Below are positions 1 to 6,393 of a stretch of DNA of 6,769 nucleotides, in pieces. This DNA comes from Pseudomonadota bacterium. Its GTDB lineage: Bacteria > Pseudomonadota > Gammaproteobacteria > JAKAQQ01. The number at the start of each line of letters is the position of its first letter. Positions within the stretch are counted from its first letter, which is position 1. The notes under the pieces are model-generated. The model was not told where the DNA came from. It saw nothing but the letters and a program-made list of their open reading frames with translations, and did no database searches. A program made the translations under genes and the position numbers. Location: positions 1-6,769 of the forward strand of contig JAJZNM010000187.1 in the NCBI GenBank assembly GCA_021852325.1, written 5' to 3'.

Positions 1-214
1 CGTTCGCGAGCGCCACGACGGTCTTGTGGTTCTCGGTCTTGAGTGCGATCTGGTGGGCATTGAGGAATCCAAGCACTTCAGTCGTCGCCTGGCTGATCAA
101 GGCACTCGGTGACGCCTTTGGGTTGTCGAGGAGGGGGCGGGGCGGGGCCGCGACGGCGGTCGTGGCCATGAGACCTAGGACCAGCAATGCCCAGCTTCGG
201 TGAATGGTCTTCAT
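1..214 (-). CDS. mlaC: MlaC, periplasmic phospholipid-binding protein of the Mla system (N-terminal part; runs off the window)
   Basis: Only the first 71 codons are present; the gene continues past base 1. The product should be the soluble periplasmic carrier that shuttles phospholipid between the outer-membrane MlaA complex and the inner-membrane MlaFEDB complex. The start is ATG at 214, translating as MKTIHRSWALLVLGL. This is a classic Sec signal peptide: K2 and R6, then a hydrophobic core at about residues 8-19, and an AVAA cleavage region around residues 20-23. The mature N-terminus has an amphipathic stretch (SQATTEVLGFLNAH, about residues 40-53) like the first helix of MlaC/Ttg2D proteins. 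The start lies 3 bases after the mlaD stop, and a good ribosome site (AAGGGGAAG, 221-229) sits in the end of mlaD, so it is co-translated with mlaD. Identity rests mostly on position after mlaFED and on the signal peptide, since the conserved C-terminal part is not in view. Confidence 0.85.
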   Translation of the reverse strand, partial: MKTIHRSWALLVLGLMATTAVAAPPRPLLDNPKASPSALISQATTEVLGFLNAHQIALKTENHKTVVALAN

Positions 215-217
215 CGG

Positions 218-679
218 TTACTTCCCCTTGCCATGTGTGAGCAGCTGGCCGAGCAGATGCTCGAGAATGATCGCCGACTGCGTGAAGTGGATCGTGCTCC
301 CGTTTTTGAGGAAGGTTGGCGCGCCCCCCGGGCTGATGCCGACATATTGCTGACCGAGTACGCCTTGGGTGAGAATGGAGGCGGTCGAATCCGACGGGAT
401 GTGGTCGTCCCGGTCATTGAGTGCCATCCGGACCACGGCCTGGTAGCGTTTCATACTGTAGCGGATCCCGACGACCCGCCCTACCGTGACGCCCCCCATC
501 TGGACCGGCGCACCCACATGGAGCCCCCCCACGTTGTTGAAGTAGGCGCGGACTACGTAAGTCTGGCTGCCCGAAATGGAGTGGTAGTCGGTGGTCTTGG
601 TCGCCAGATAAAAAAGGGCAGCAATGCCGAGGAGGACAAAGAGCCCGGTTGATATTTCCAAGGCTGAGGATTGACGCAT
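218..679 (-). CDS. mlaD: MlaD, inner-membrane-anchored MCE-domain lipid-binding subunit
   Basis: The 153-residue product has one N-terminal membrane segment (about residues 10-26, TGLFVLLGIAALFYLA) and a single periplasmic MCE domain (about residues 39-118). Family landmarks are visible: the domain opening YVVRAYFNNVGGLHVGAPV (41-59), MGGVTVGRV (61-69), and the pore-loop region TQGVLGQQYVGI (104-115). The latter corresponds to the loop whose hydrophobic residues line the lipid channel of the MlaD hexamer. The C-terminal helix TQSAIILEHLLGQLL (133-147) resembles the helix that forms the central hydrophobic tunnel. MlaD is known to assemble as a hexameric ring on MlaFEB and to hand phospholipid to or from MlaC. 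The protein is short, ending soon after this helix; the E. coli protein is about 30 residues longer at its C-terminus. ATG at 679 is preceded by GAGAGGTGAT, nearly a full anti-16S match though set close. The gap to mlaE is 22 bases. Confidence 0.95.
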   Translation of the reverse strand: MRQSSALEISTGLFVLLGIAALFYLATKTTDYHSISGSQTYVVRAYFNNVGGLHVGAPVQMGGVTVGRVVGIRYSMKRYQAVVRMALNDRDDHIPSDSTASILTQGVLGQQYVGISPGGAPTFLKNGSTIHFTQSAIILEHLLGQLLTHGKGK

Positions 680-701
680 ATCACCTCTCGGCCAACGGCC
701 T

Positions 702-1472
702 TTAATACATGAACGAGGTCAGGATGAAATCCAGCGCGAGGATCACCATCGAGCTGATCACCACCGAGCGGGTGGTCGCCTGTCCCACTCCTTCGGCCGA
801 GGGACGGGCATGGAAGCCCTCGTACACGGCAACCAGGGTACAGGCCGCCCCAAAGATCACGCTCTTGATCATCCCGTCGACGAAATCGGACCGGAAGCTC
901 ACTTCATGCCGCATGCTCGACCAGAATACACCCGGATCCAGGCCCATCATTTTAACCCCGACGAGATAGGCCCCCAAAATGCCCATGGCGCTGAAAATGC
1001 CGGCCAAAAGCGGCATCGAGACGATCCCGGCCATAAACCGTGGTGCCACGATCCGCCGCATCGGATCGACCGCCATGACCTCCATGGCATCGATCTGGCG
1101 GGTCGCCCGCATGAGTCCGAGCTCGGATGCGAGGGAGGTGCCGGCTCGGCCGGCAAACAGAAGGGCCGTGAGCACGGGGCCGAGTTCGCGCAAGAGCGCG
1201 AGGGCGACCAGTCCGCCCAGGGAACTCGTGGCGCCAAACCGCGCCAATGCCGTATAAAACTGCAGGGCGAGGACCAGCCCGACGAACAACCCGCCCACGC
1301 CGATCAGGATCACCGAAACCGAACCGACGAAAAAAACCTGTTCGACGACGATCCCCGGCCGCAGGAGCGCGCGCGGGGATGCCCACAGGGTGGCCAGGAA
1401 AAACACGGCACGCTGCCCGATGGCCTGAAGAAAATCAAGTGTGATCCGGACCGGCTCAAAGAGACGGGTCAC
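702..1472 (-). CDS. mlaE: MlaE, permease subunit of the Mla phospholipid ABC transporter
   Basis: A 256-residue integral inner-membrane protein of the MlaE/YrbE permease family, near the usual length. It carries an amphipathic N-terminal region (about 1-35) followed by about five hydrophobic segments (roughly 45-70, 84-107, 147-175, 199-219, 236-255). The family signature is clear: ELGPVLTALLFAGRAGTSLA (96-115), then ELGLMRATRQIDAMEVMAVDP (117-137), which forms the coupling helix contacting the ATPase. A second conserved block is GFHARPSAEGVGQATTRSVV (219-238). As a dimer with MlaF it moves phospholipid through the MlaD ring. The start codon is GTG, and its last three bases form part of the mlaF stop (GTGA overlap of 4 bases). 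A GGAG about 8 bases upstream can serve as ribosome site, so translation is probably coupled to mlaF. No departure from the family was noticed. Confidence 0.96.
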   Translation of the reverse strand: MTRLFEPVRITLDFLQAIGQRAVFFLATLWASPRALLRPGIVVEQVFFVGSVSVILIGVGGLFVGLVLALQFYTALARFGATSSLGGLVALALLRELGPVLTALLFAGRAGTSLASELGLMRATRQIDAMEVMAVDPMRRIVAPRFMAGIVSMPLLAGIFSAMGILGAYLVGVKMMGLDPGVFWSSMRHEVSFRSDFVDGMIKSVIFGAACTLVAVYEGFHARPSAEGVGQATTRSVVISSMVILALDFILTSFMY

Positions 1473-2281
1473 CGGCGAACTCCGGTCATGAAAAGATCCG
1501 CTGAAAAATCGGGCGCCGGATAGTTGAATGGCACCGGGCCATCGGGGGCACCGTCGAGAAACTGGCGAACCCAGGGATCACGGCTTCGGGAAAGCTCGGC
1601 CGGGCTGCCCTGGGCTACGACCCGTCCACCCGAGAGGATGTAGCTGCCATGCGCGATCTTGAGCACTTCCTTCACATCGTGCGTCACGATCACGCTGGTC
1701 ATCCCGAGCGTCTCGTTGAGATGGACGATCAGGCGCAGGATGACGCCCATGGCAATCGGATCAAGACCCACCAGGGGCTCGTCATAAAACATCATGACCG
1801 GATCCATGACGATCGCCCGGGCCAGCGCGACCCGGCGCGCCATGCCTCCCGAGAGTTCCGCGGGGGTGAGGGCGGCCGCGCCCCGCAACCCGACCGCCTC
1901 GAGCTTCATCAGCACCAGGTGGTGGATCAGCGTGTCGGACAGGCGAGTGTGCTCTCGCAAGGGAAAGGCGACATTCTCAAATACGGAGAGGTCACCGAAC
2001 AGGGCGCCCTCCTGGAAGAGGAACCCCATTTCCCGTCGCAGGCGGAACAGCGTGGCTCGGGAGAGACGGGCGAGGTTCCGGCCCTGGATCCACACTTCAC
2101 CCCGGTCGGGGTGGAGCTGGCCCGTGACGAGTTCGAGGAGCGTCGTCTTGCCGGTACCGCTCGGCCCCATGATGGCCGTGATCCGCCCCGCCGGGATCTC
2201 CATAGAAAGTCCGGTAAAGACGGCATGTCGACCATAACCGAAATGGACATCGTCAATCCGGATCAAGGGCCCCTCACCCAT
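1469..2281 (-). CDS. mlaF: MlaF, ATP-binding subunit of the Mla phospholipid transporter
   Basis: ABC ATPase with all expected motifs, numbered from the chosen ATG at 2281: Walker A GPSGTGKT (39-46), Q-loop glutamine Q90 in FLFQEGALF, signature LSGGM (143-147), Walker B VMMFYDEP (162-169) with catalytic E168, D-loop GLDP (172-175) and H-switch H201 in VTHD. FQEGALF and LSGGMARRVALAR are characteristic of MlaF/Ttg2A. The C-terminal tail (about 245-270) extends beyond the ATPase core; in E. coli MlaF such a tail contacts the neighbouring subunit. This start gives 270 residues, matching E. coli MlaF (269), and has GAGG six bases upstream. An in-frame GTG at 2329 would add 16 residues (mostly Gly, Arg, Ser) but has no ribosome site. 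It powers transport through MlaE; mlaE overlaps its stop. MlaB, the STAS-domain partner, is not in the window and could lie beyond mlaC. Confidence 0.96.
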   Translation of the reverse strand: MGEGPLIRIDDVHFGYGRHAVFTGLSMEIPAGRITAIMGPSGTGKTTLLELVTGQLHPDRGEVWIQGRNLARLSRATLFRLRREMGFLFQEGALFGDLSVFENVAFPLREHTRLSDTLIHHLVLMKLEAVGLRGAAALTPAELSGGMARRVALARAIVMDPVMMFYDEPLVGLDPIAMGVILRLIVHLNETLGMTSVIVTHDVKEVLKIAHGSYILSGGRVVAQGSPAELSRSRDPWVRQFLDGAPDGPVPFNYPAPDFSADLFMTGVRR

Positions 2282-2287
2282 GCTGGG

Positions 2288-2291
2288 CCTC
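2288..2291 (-). promoter_or_regulatory. Ribosome binding site of mlaF (decides the start)
   Basis: On the minus strand GAGG is followed by a six-base spacer and ATG (2281-2279). The upstream in-frame GTG at 2329 lacks any purine-rich site, so the shorter MlaF is favoured. The 57 bases between the aldolase stop and this ATG hold no U-tract terminator that I can see. Confidence 0.6.
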
Positions 2292-2338
2292 GAGCCGCCC
2301 GAGAGGGTGCCGCGGGGACCCACACGCACCGGGAAGGC

Positions 2339-3361
2339 TCAGGGCACAGCCTCGAGATCTTTGGAATAGCGGCCCATCCGCGCGAGGCTGTTTAGCCGGA
2401 CACGGTGCGTGAACAGCTTCTGCGCGGACGCCACCTGGTCAGCCTGGCCGGCCCAGGCGGCCAAGGGAGGCTCCTGGAGCGCGCGCGAAAACGAGAAGGT
2501 GAGTTGCCAAGGTGGCCGCGACGCGCCTTGATTCAGGGCATTGAGGTGGGCACTCGCGCGCTCGGGGGTCTGGCCACCCGAGAGGAAGGCGATTCCCGGA
2601 ACGGCCGCCGGCACGTGCCGCCTGAGCGTGCGCAGGGTTGCCTCGGCGACCGGTTCGACACCCGGCTGTTCGGGACATTTCTTTCCGGCCACCACCATAT
2701 TGGGTTTGAGGATCAACCCCTCGAGACACGCGCCATGGGCATGGAGCGATTCAAAAACCTGGTGCAGCACCATTCCCGTGACCGTCTCGCAACGCGCGAG
2801 GTCATGGTCTCCGTCCATGAGCACCTCCGGCTCGACGATCGGGACGAGGCCTTGTTCCTGGGCCAGCATCGCATAGCGGGCCAAGGCCTCAGCGTTGGAC
2901 CGTATCGCAGTTCGCGACGGACGCGAGGCATCGATGGTGATGACCGCGCGCCATTTGGTGAATCGCGCTCCCTGTTCCCGGTAGGCCGCGAGGCGCTCCC
3001 GAAGCCCATCGAGTCCTTCCGTGATGAACTCGCCTGGATGACCGGCCAGAGGTTTCGCGCCTGCGTCCACCTTGATGCCCGGCAGGATCTCGCGTCGAGC
3101 CAGGAGGTCAACGAAGCGCGCACCACCCTGCGAAGCCTGTTTCAGGGTTTCGTCGTAGAGAATCACGCCAGAGAGGTAGCGTTCGATGCCCGGCGCGGTA
3201 AACAGAAGCTCGCGGTAGGCACGACGGGTCTCGACCGTACAGGGGATCCCGAGCGCCTCGAAGCGCTTGCCGATGGTCGCGGAGCTCTCATCCGCCGCCA
3301 GAATGCCGCATTCCGGCGCAACCAGCCGTCTGGCTGTGGCTTCGAGCTCCATCCGATTCAC
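2339..3361 (-). CDS. Class I (Schiff-base) fructose-bisphosphate aldolase
   Basis: Cytosolic enzyme of glycolysis and gluconeogenesis that reversibly cleaves fructose-1,6-bisphosphate to glyceraldehyde-3-phosphate and dihydroxyacetone phosphate. It is the metal-independent, eukaryotic-like class I family. Landmarks numbered from the GTG at 3361 (340 residues): GILAADES (19-26) with the active-site Asp at 24; K136 in FTKWRAV, E177 and E179 in PIVEPEVLMDGDHD, and the Schiff-base lysine K219 in GLILKPNMVV; then the phosphate-binding FLSGGQ (259-264) and the family SFSRALQ (290-296). The C-terminus is collinear with the family up to about GRYS. Start choice: GTG 3361 has GGGGTGG six bases upstream; an in-frame TTG at 3382 (7 residues longer) and ATG at 3352 (3 shorter) lack a well-placed site. 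It sits between pilZ and mlaF, both unrelated in function. Many bacteria use class II enzymes instead, so whether this is the only aldolase cannot be told here. Confidence 0.94.
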   Translation of the reverse strand: MNRMELEATARRLVAPECGILAADESSATIGKRFEALGIPCTVETRRAYRELLFTAPGIERYLSGVILYDETLKQASQGGARFVDLLARREILPGIKVDAGAKPLAGHPGEFITEGLDGLRERLAAYREQGARFTKWRAVITIDASRPSRTAIRSNAEALARYAMLAQEQGLVPIVEPEVLMDGDHDLARCETVTGMVLHQVFESLHAHGACLEGLILKPNMVVAGKKCPEQPGVEPVAEATLRTLRRHVPAAVPGIAFLSGGQTPERASAHLNALNQGASRPPWQLTFSFSRALQEPPLAAWAGQADQVASAQKLFTHRVRLNSLARMGRYSKDLEAVP

Positions 3362-3367
3362 GTGTGA

Positions 3368-3374
3368 CCACCCC
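3368..3374 (-). promoter_or_regulatory. Probable ribosome binding site of the aldolase gene
   Basis: GGGGTGG on the minus strand, six bases before the GTG at 3361. It supports the GTG over the upstream TTG (3382), which is inside or before this site, and over ATG 3352, which would be 15 bases away. Confidence 0.45.
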
Positions 3375-3391
3375 GATGACAAACGAGGGTC

Positions 3392-3397
3392 ATTTTA
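3392..3397 (-). promoter_or_regulatory. Weak candidate -10 element upstream of the aldolase gene
   Basis: TAAAAT on the minus strand differs from the sigma-70 consensus TATAAT at one base and stands out as AT-rich in a GC-rich stretch. It sits about 30 bases before the aldolase start, in the pilZ-aldolase gap. No good -35 hexamer is found at 16-18 bases upstream; a TTGA core lies nearer, at about 13 bases. This is a suggestion that the aldolase may have its own transcript start, not a firm call. Confidence 0.2.
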
Positions 3398-3412
3398 GCA
3401 GAACCGGTGGGC

Positions 3413-3769
3413 TCAAAGCGTGAGGGTCGGCGTGCTGGAGCTCGTCCGACCCGTCAGGATCTTCTCGATCTTCGCCTTGAGGATAGGCGCACTGGCCCCG
3501 ATGAACTGGACACCGATCCCGCTGTTCGATCCCTGGTGGCGGAAGTGGCTGCGCGCGCTGACCGGCGAGATCCAGACCACCTTTCCTTCGACGCCCACCT
3601 GTTGCGTCTCGTTCGGCAGGTCGACCAGGAGGTACACATCGTCGGAAAGCTGGTAGCTCGCCTCGGTCGAGACAAACAACCCTCCGCCGTTCACATACGA
3701 CATGTAGCGGCGATAGAGCTCTTCCGCCGTCGGGATCGCGAGTTTAATCAGTTTTCCGTTCACGGTCAT
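3413..3769 (-). CDS. pilZ: PilZ-domain protein, type IV pilus assembly factor PilZ
   Basis: A 118-residue single-domain protein of the original PilZ type, the same length as the Pseudomonas aeruginosa PilZ. Landmarks from ATG 3769: the N-terminal LYRRYMSYVNGGGLFVST (18-35), VYLLVDLP (45-52), VEGKVVWISP (60-69) and GIGVQFIG (84-91), ending in a conserved-looking STPTLTL tail. The RxxxR motif used by c-di-GMP-binding PilZ domains is not present before the core, and the (D/N)xSxxG position reads NGGGLF. This agrees with what is known for P. aeruginosa PilZ, which does not bind c-di-GMP itself and works through partners such as the pilus ATPase PilB and FimX. It is expected in the cytoplasm and supports twitching pili elsewhere in the genome. 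The start ATG lies inside the end of holB (26-base overlap); a GTG at 3778 would add three residues but leaves AGGGG (3780-3784) only one base away, while ATG has it at 10 bases. Confidence 0.93.
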   Translation of the reverse strand: MTVNGKLIKLAIPTAEELYRRYMSYVNGGGLFVSTEASYQLSDDVYLLVDLPNETQQVGVEGKVVWISPVSARSHFRHQGSNSGIGVQFIGASAPILKAKIEKILTGRTSSSTPTLTL

Positions 3770-4664
3770 CGTGCCCACACCCCTGGAACAGGCTCACCAG
3801 CAAGGCTTCGCGTGCAAGTCGGTCATTGGCGCTGGTCCTTGCCAGGTACTCGGTTTCACGGGCCAGAGTATACAGCGGGAGGAGGACGGAAAGCGACAGG
3901 CGTCCGAGACGGTGTTTCAGGGGCTCCGGGAGATCCGGCGGCACCGGCCAACCCAGAGCGGATTTCGCGGCGCCCGCGAGCCAGAGGCTCCAATCATGCG
4001 CCATCTCAGAGAGAGAAGTGGTTGCACGGTGTTTTTCGAGATCGAGCGGCCCGATCTCCCCGTCGAGGAGGCGGGCATAATCCCCGATCAGGGAACGGCG
4101 CGCGTCTCCTGCCGACTCCTCGGGTGACGCGGTGTCCACGTCGCGACCGGCCTTCAAGGATTGGATCCGCAGGCGCTCGCAACGGCTCCGGATCGTGGCC
4201 TTGAGACTCCCTGGGCGGCTCGACTCGAGAATGAAGACCGTGGGCCCGGGAGGCTCTTCGAGCGTCTTGAGAAACGCGTTGGCGGCGCCCTCCGTCATCC
4301 GCTCCGTCTGCGGAATCCAGCCGATCTTGCGGCCCATCCGGTGCGGGGTCAGCATCAAGGCCCCGATGAGATCCCGGATCTCATCAATGCCGATACGGGG
4401 CTGATCGGCGGGCAGGGCATGGAGATCGGGATGCTGGCCGGAGTCGAGATGACGGCATGACCAGCAACTCCCGCAAGGCCGCGCGACGGGCGCCTCCTCG
4501 CACAGGATGGCCTGAACCAGCCACTCGACCGCCTCCTTCCGCTCACGCGGGGATGCCCCCACCACGAGCAGTGCCCCCTCCCGGGCCTCGGTGATCCAGC
4601 GCGCACGGACACTCGCTGCGAACGCGGCGCTCACGCCCGGCATGGCTTCAACACTCGCAGTCAT
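3744..4664 (-). CDS. holB: DNA polymerase III delta-prime subunit (clamp loader)
   Basis: Subunit of the clamp loader that opens and loads the beta sliding clamp at primed template. From ATG 4664 the product has 306 residues. The zinc module is intact: C55, C64, C67 and C70 with the spacing of E. coli delta-prime, followed by GQHPD (76-80). The P-loop position reads GASPRERKE (36-44), not a functional Walker A, as expected because delta-prime does not hydrolyse ATP. Further landmarks are EGAANAFLKTLEEPPGPT (125-142) and the SRC motif (160-162) that supplies the arginine finger to the neighbouring subunit. The C-terminal helical collar ends with NDRLAREALLVSLF (280-293), typical for the family. 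ATG overlaps the tmk stop in an ATGA and is preceded by a purine-rich GGGAGAGGGGGGAGG; the in-frame GTG at 4682 has no such site. The end overlaps pilZ. Confidence 0.96.
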   Translation of the reverse strand: MTASVEAMPGVSAAFAASVRARWITEAREGALLVVGASPRERKEAVEWLVQAILCEEAPVARPCGSCWSCRHLDSGQHPDLHALPADQPRIGIDEIRDLIGALMLTPHRMGRKIGWIPQTERMTEGAANAFLKTLEEPPGPTVFILESSRPGSLKATIRSRCERLRIQSLKAGRDVDTASPEESAGDARRSLIGDYARLLDGEIGPLDLEKHRATTSLSEMAHDWSLWLAGAAKSALGWPVPPDLPEPLKHRLGRLSLSVLLPLYTLARETEYLARTSANDRLAREALLVSLFQGCGHDDRERKTD

Positions 4665-5305
4665 GCCTCCCCCCTCTCCCACATCCTGAGCCGTCGCTCA
4701 AGCTCGCGGCACAGTTCCCCTCCCACGGTGAGCGGGTCGGCCGTCCCCTGGATGACGACGAACCGATCGGGTTCGGCATCAATGCGTTGGCGATAGCCCG
4801 CCTGGACCCGTTCGTGCCAGGGAAGAGACTCCTGTTCCATGCGGTTCAGATCTCCGCGCGCCCCGGTCCGGCCGAGTGCGAGCGCGACTGGGACTTCAAA
4901 AAAAAAGGTCAGATCCGGCCGCCTGGAGCCGAGTACCCACTGCTCCAATGCGGCGATCTGGCTCACGGGCAATCCCCGGCCCGCACCCTGGTAGGCATAC
5001 GTCGAATCCACGAACCGGTCACACACGACCCAGGTCCCGGAGGCGAGAGCCGGCTCCATCACCCGAACCCAGTGCTGGCGGCGGGCCGCAAAAACCAGGA
5101 GCAGTTCGGTGAGCGGCTCAGGACATTCTGGCGTCGCTTCGAGGATCCAGCTCCGGATCGCCTCCGCAAGTGGTGTGCCGCCCGGCTCTCGCGTGAGGAG
5201 GACCGGGATGCCCCGGTGTGCCAGAAAGTCCCGCATCGGTCCGAGCTGGGAGGATTTGCCGGCCCCGTCCCCCCCTTCGAGCGTGATCAGCCGTCCCCTG
5301 GTCAT
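4661..5305 (-). CDS. tmk: Thymidylate kinase (dTMP kinase)
   Basis: Cytosolic enzyme that phosphorylates dTMP to dTDP with ATP, on the way to dTTP. The 214-residue length is normal for the bacterial family. Motifs: P-loop GGDGAGKSS (11-19), the dTMP-binding REPGG (39-43), the DRF/DSTYAYQGAGRG block (96-111), and the LID RGDLNRMEQES (150-160). The arginines in the LID and Gly in the P-loop match the type II (E. coli-like) arrangement. One oddity is N154 where the E. coli-type LID usually has Asp (LDRxE). The codons for F134-F136 create a run of nine A on the plus strand (4898-4906), the longest homopolymer seen here. The ATG overlaps the mltG stop (ATGA), with no clear ribosome site upstream, so translation probably depends on coupling to mltG. 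holB follows in the same way, linking dTTP supply and replication in one transcript. Confidence 0.97.
   Translation of the reverse strand: MTRGRLITLEGGDGAGKSSQLGPMRDFLAHRGIPVLLTREPGGTPLAEAIRSWILEATPECPEPLTELLLVFAARRQHWVRVMEPALASGTWVVCDRFVDSTYAYQGAGRGLPVSQIAALEQWVLGSRRPDLTFFFEVPVALALGRTGARGDLNRMEQESLPWHERVQAGYRQRIDAEPDRFVVIQGTADPLTVGGELCRELERRLRMWERGEA
4666..4678 (-). promoter_or_regulatory. Ribosome binding site of holB within the end of tmk
   Basis: An uninterrupted purine run (GAGAGGGGGGAGG on the minus strand) ends two bases before ATG 4664, with an AGAGG about eight bases away. It fixes the holB start at 4664 rather than GTG 4682. It is encoded in the last codons of tmk. Confidence 0.6.
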
Positions 5306-6351
5306 GGATGGTGGGGGGGCGCCGGCTTGAGGTAGCGCGCCACATGCCGGTTTTGTGCAGCGAGTGTGCGGGCAAAGATATGCCGCCCATCTCCCATCGA
5401 GACGAAGTAAAGATCCTTGCCCAGAAGCGGGTGCAGTGCGGCCTGGATGGCGTTGCGGCTCGGGTAGGCGATCGGGGTGGGAGGCAGTCCCCGGTTCAGG
5501 TACGTGTTCCAGGGACTGTCGATCGAGAGGTCGCCCGCCGTGAGTGTACCGTGGTAGCTCGCCCCCATGCCATAGATCACGGTCGGGTCGCTTTGGAGCG
5601 GCATGCCGAGCATGAGCCTCCGGATGAACACTCCGGCGATCCGTGGGCGTTCCGCGCGGTAGGCCGATTCCTTTTCGATGATCGAAGCGAGAATCAGCGC
5701 CTCATAAGGGGTCTTGATCATCCGGTCGGGCGCGCGGGAGCTCCATTCCAGACGGAGGATGTGCTGCATGCGACGGTAAGCTCGCCTGAGGAGCGCGGGC
5801 ACGGATGTCCCCCTGGGGAAAAAGTAGGTCTCCGGCGCAAAGACACCCTCAGGACTCTCCCCGGGATGGCCGAGGCGTGCCATGAGCCAGGACGCACGCA
5901 AGGGGCCCTTCGGTTTCCGGATTTCCGGATCGTGCTCGATCTCATCACGCAGTTCGGCAAAGGTCGTACCGGGTACGAGCGTGAACCGGTAGAGGAGCAC
6001 CCGGCCGAGGACGAGTGTCCGGAGCAGGCTGGTCTCGGTCATGCCCGGAATGATCCGGTATTGACCTGCCTGGAGATCCCGGCCTTCGCCCGAGATGCGT
6101 CCCAGGAGGTCAAACGACCACCAGTCGGGAAGGATCCCCGCACTCGCGAGGTGGCGGCTCAAGGTATGCAGGGTCTCTGCGCGCGGGATCTCGATCGTTA
6201 CCGGGTGCTGGATCGGCAGTGGCGCGAAGGTCCACTGCCAGAATGCCACGAGTGCGATGGCCGTGAGCGCGATCAGGGTGACGATGAGCGCAACGGCCAG
6301 GCCACGGTAGGTACGCCTGAGGTTCACGGTCGGCAGCTCGCGGCGATCCAC
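5302..6351 (-). CDS. mltG: MltG, endolytic murein transglycosylase (YceG-like)
   Basis: Inner-membrane enzyme that cleaves nascent glycan strands within the chain and is thought to end peptidoglycan polymerisation. The 349-residue protein starts with a basic cytoplasmic tail (RRTYR), a transmembrane helix at about 17-39, then a periplasmic part with a LysM-like region (about 50-115) and the YceG catalytic domain. The catalytic glutamate is E226 in LILASIIEKES, matching the E. coli EK(E/T) motif. Other family blocks are EGVFAPETYFFPRGTS (168-183), MPLQSDPTVIYGMG (250-263), DSPWNTYLNRGLPPTPIAYP (278-297) and YFVSMGDGRHIF (315-326). The C-terminus ends KPAPPHHP. The start is GTG at 6351; no good ribosome site is visible before it, and the next in-frame option is GTG 6327 (8 residues shorter), still leaving the helix intact. 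It follows fabF by 42 bases and overlaps tmk by four. Confidence 0.95.
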   Translation of the reverse strand: MDRRELPTVNLRRTYRGLAVALIVTLIALTAIALVAFWQWTFAPLPIQHPVTIEIPRAETLHTLSRHLASAGILPDWWSFDLLGRISGEGRDLQAGQYRIIPGMTETSLLRTLVLGRVLLYRFTLVPGTTFAELRDEIEHDPEIRKPKGPLRASWLMARLGHPGESPEGVFAPETYFFPRGTSVPALLRRAYRRMQHILRLEWSSRAPDRMIKTPYEALILASIIEKESAYRAERPRIAGVFIRRLMLGMPLQSDPTVIYGMGASYHGTLTAGDLSIDSPWNTYLNRGLPPTPIAYPSRNAIQAALHPLLGKDLYFVSMGDGRHIFARTLAAQNRHVARYLKPAPPHHP

Positions 6352-6393
6352 TGAAACCGGGATGTCAATCCGGGGGAAAGCCGGAGGATGGCT

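Noticed and set aside
2282..2338. GC-rich gap before mlaF with partial inverted repeats around CTCGAG
   Set aside because: The stems are only about four pairs without a U-tract, and the stretch holds the mlaF ribosome site; no terminator or operator can be supported.
810..2395. Plus-strand open frames opposite mlaE and mlaF (810-1523, 1649-2395)
   Set aside because: His/Asp/Gln-rich shadow translations with no domain; the coding strand is certain from MlaE and MlaF motifs.
2405..3367. Long plus-strand open frame (320 codons) opposite the aldolase gene
   Set aside because: It is an antisense shadow: rich in Arg, Gly and Glu, without recognisable domains, and the minus strand carries an intact aldolase.
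3362..3412. TGACC...GGTCA inverted repeat in the pilZ-aldolase gap, possible operator
   Set aside because: Only five matching pairs with imperfect inner bases; could be chance and matches no known operator I recognise.
3407..4204. Plus-strand open frame (265 codons) spanning pilZ and holB
   Set aside because: Crosses two real minus-strand genes, is very Arg/Pro rich and has no recognisable motif.
5308..6354. Long open frame on the plus strand (348 codons) opposite mltG
   Set aside because: It mirrors mltG, which has clear family motifs; the predicted protein is charged, low in hydrophobic patterning and unlike any family I know. High-GC genes commonly leave the opposite strand open.
6352..6393. 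Short inverted repeat TCCGG/CCGGA between fabF and mltG, possible terminator
   Set aside because: Only five base pairs with a pyrimidine loop and no U-tract after it; not enough for a terminator call in a tightly packed block.
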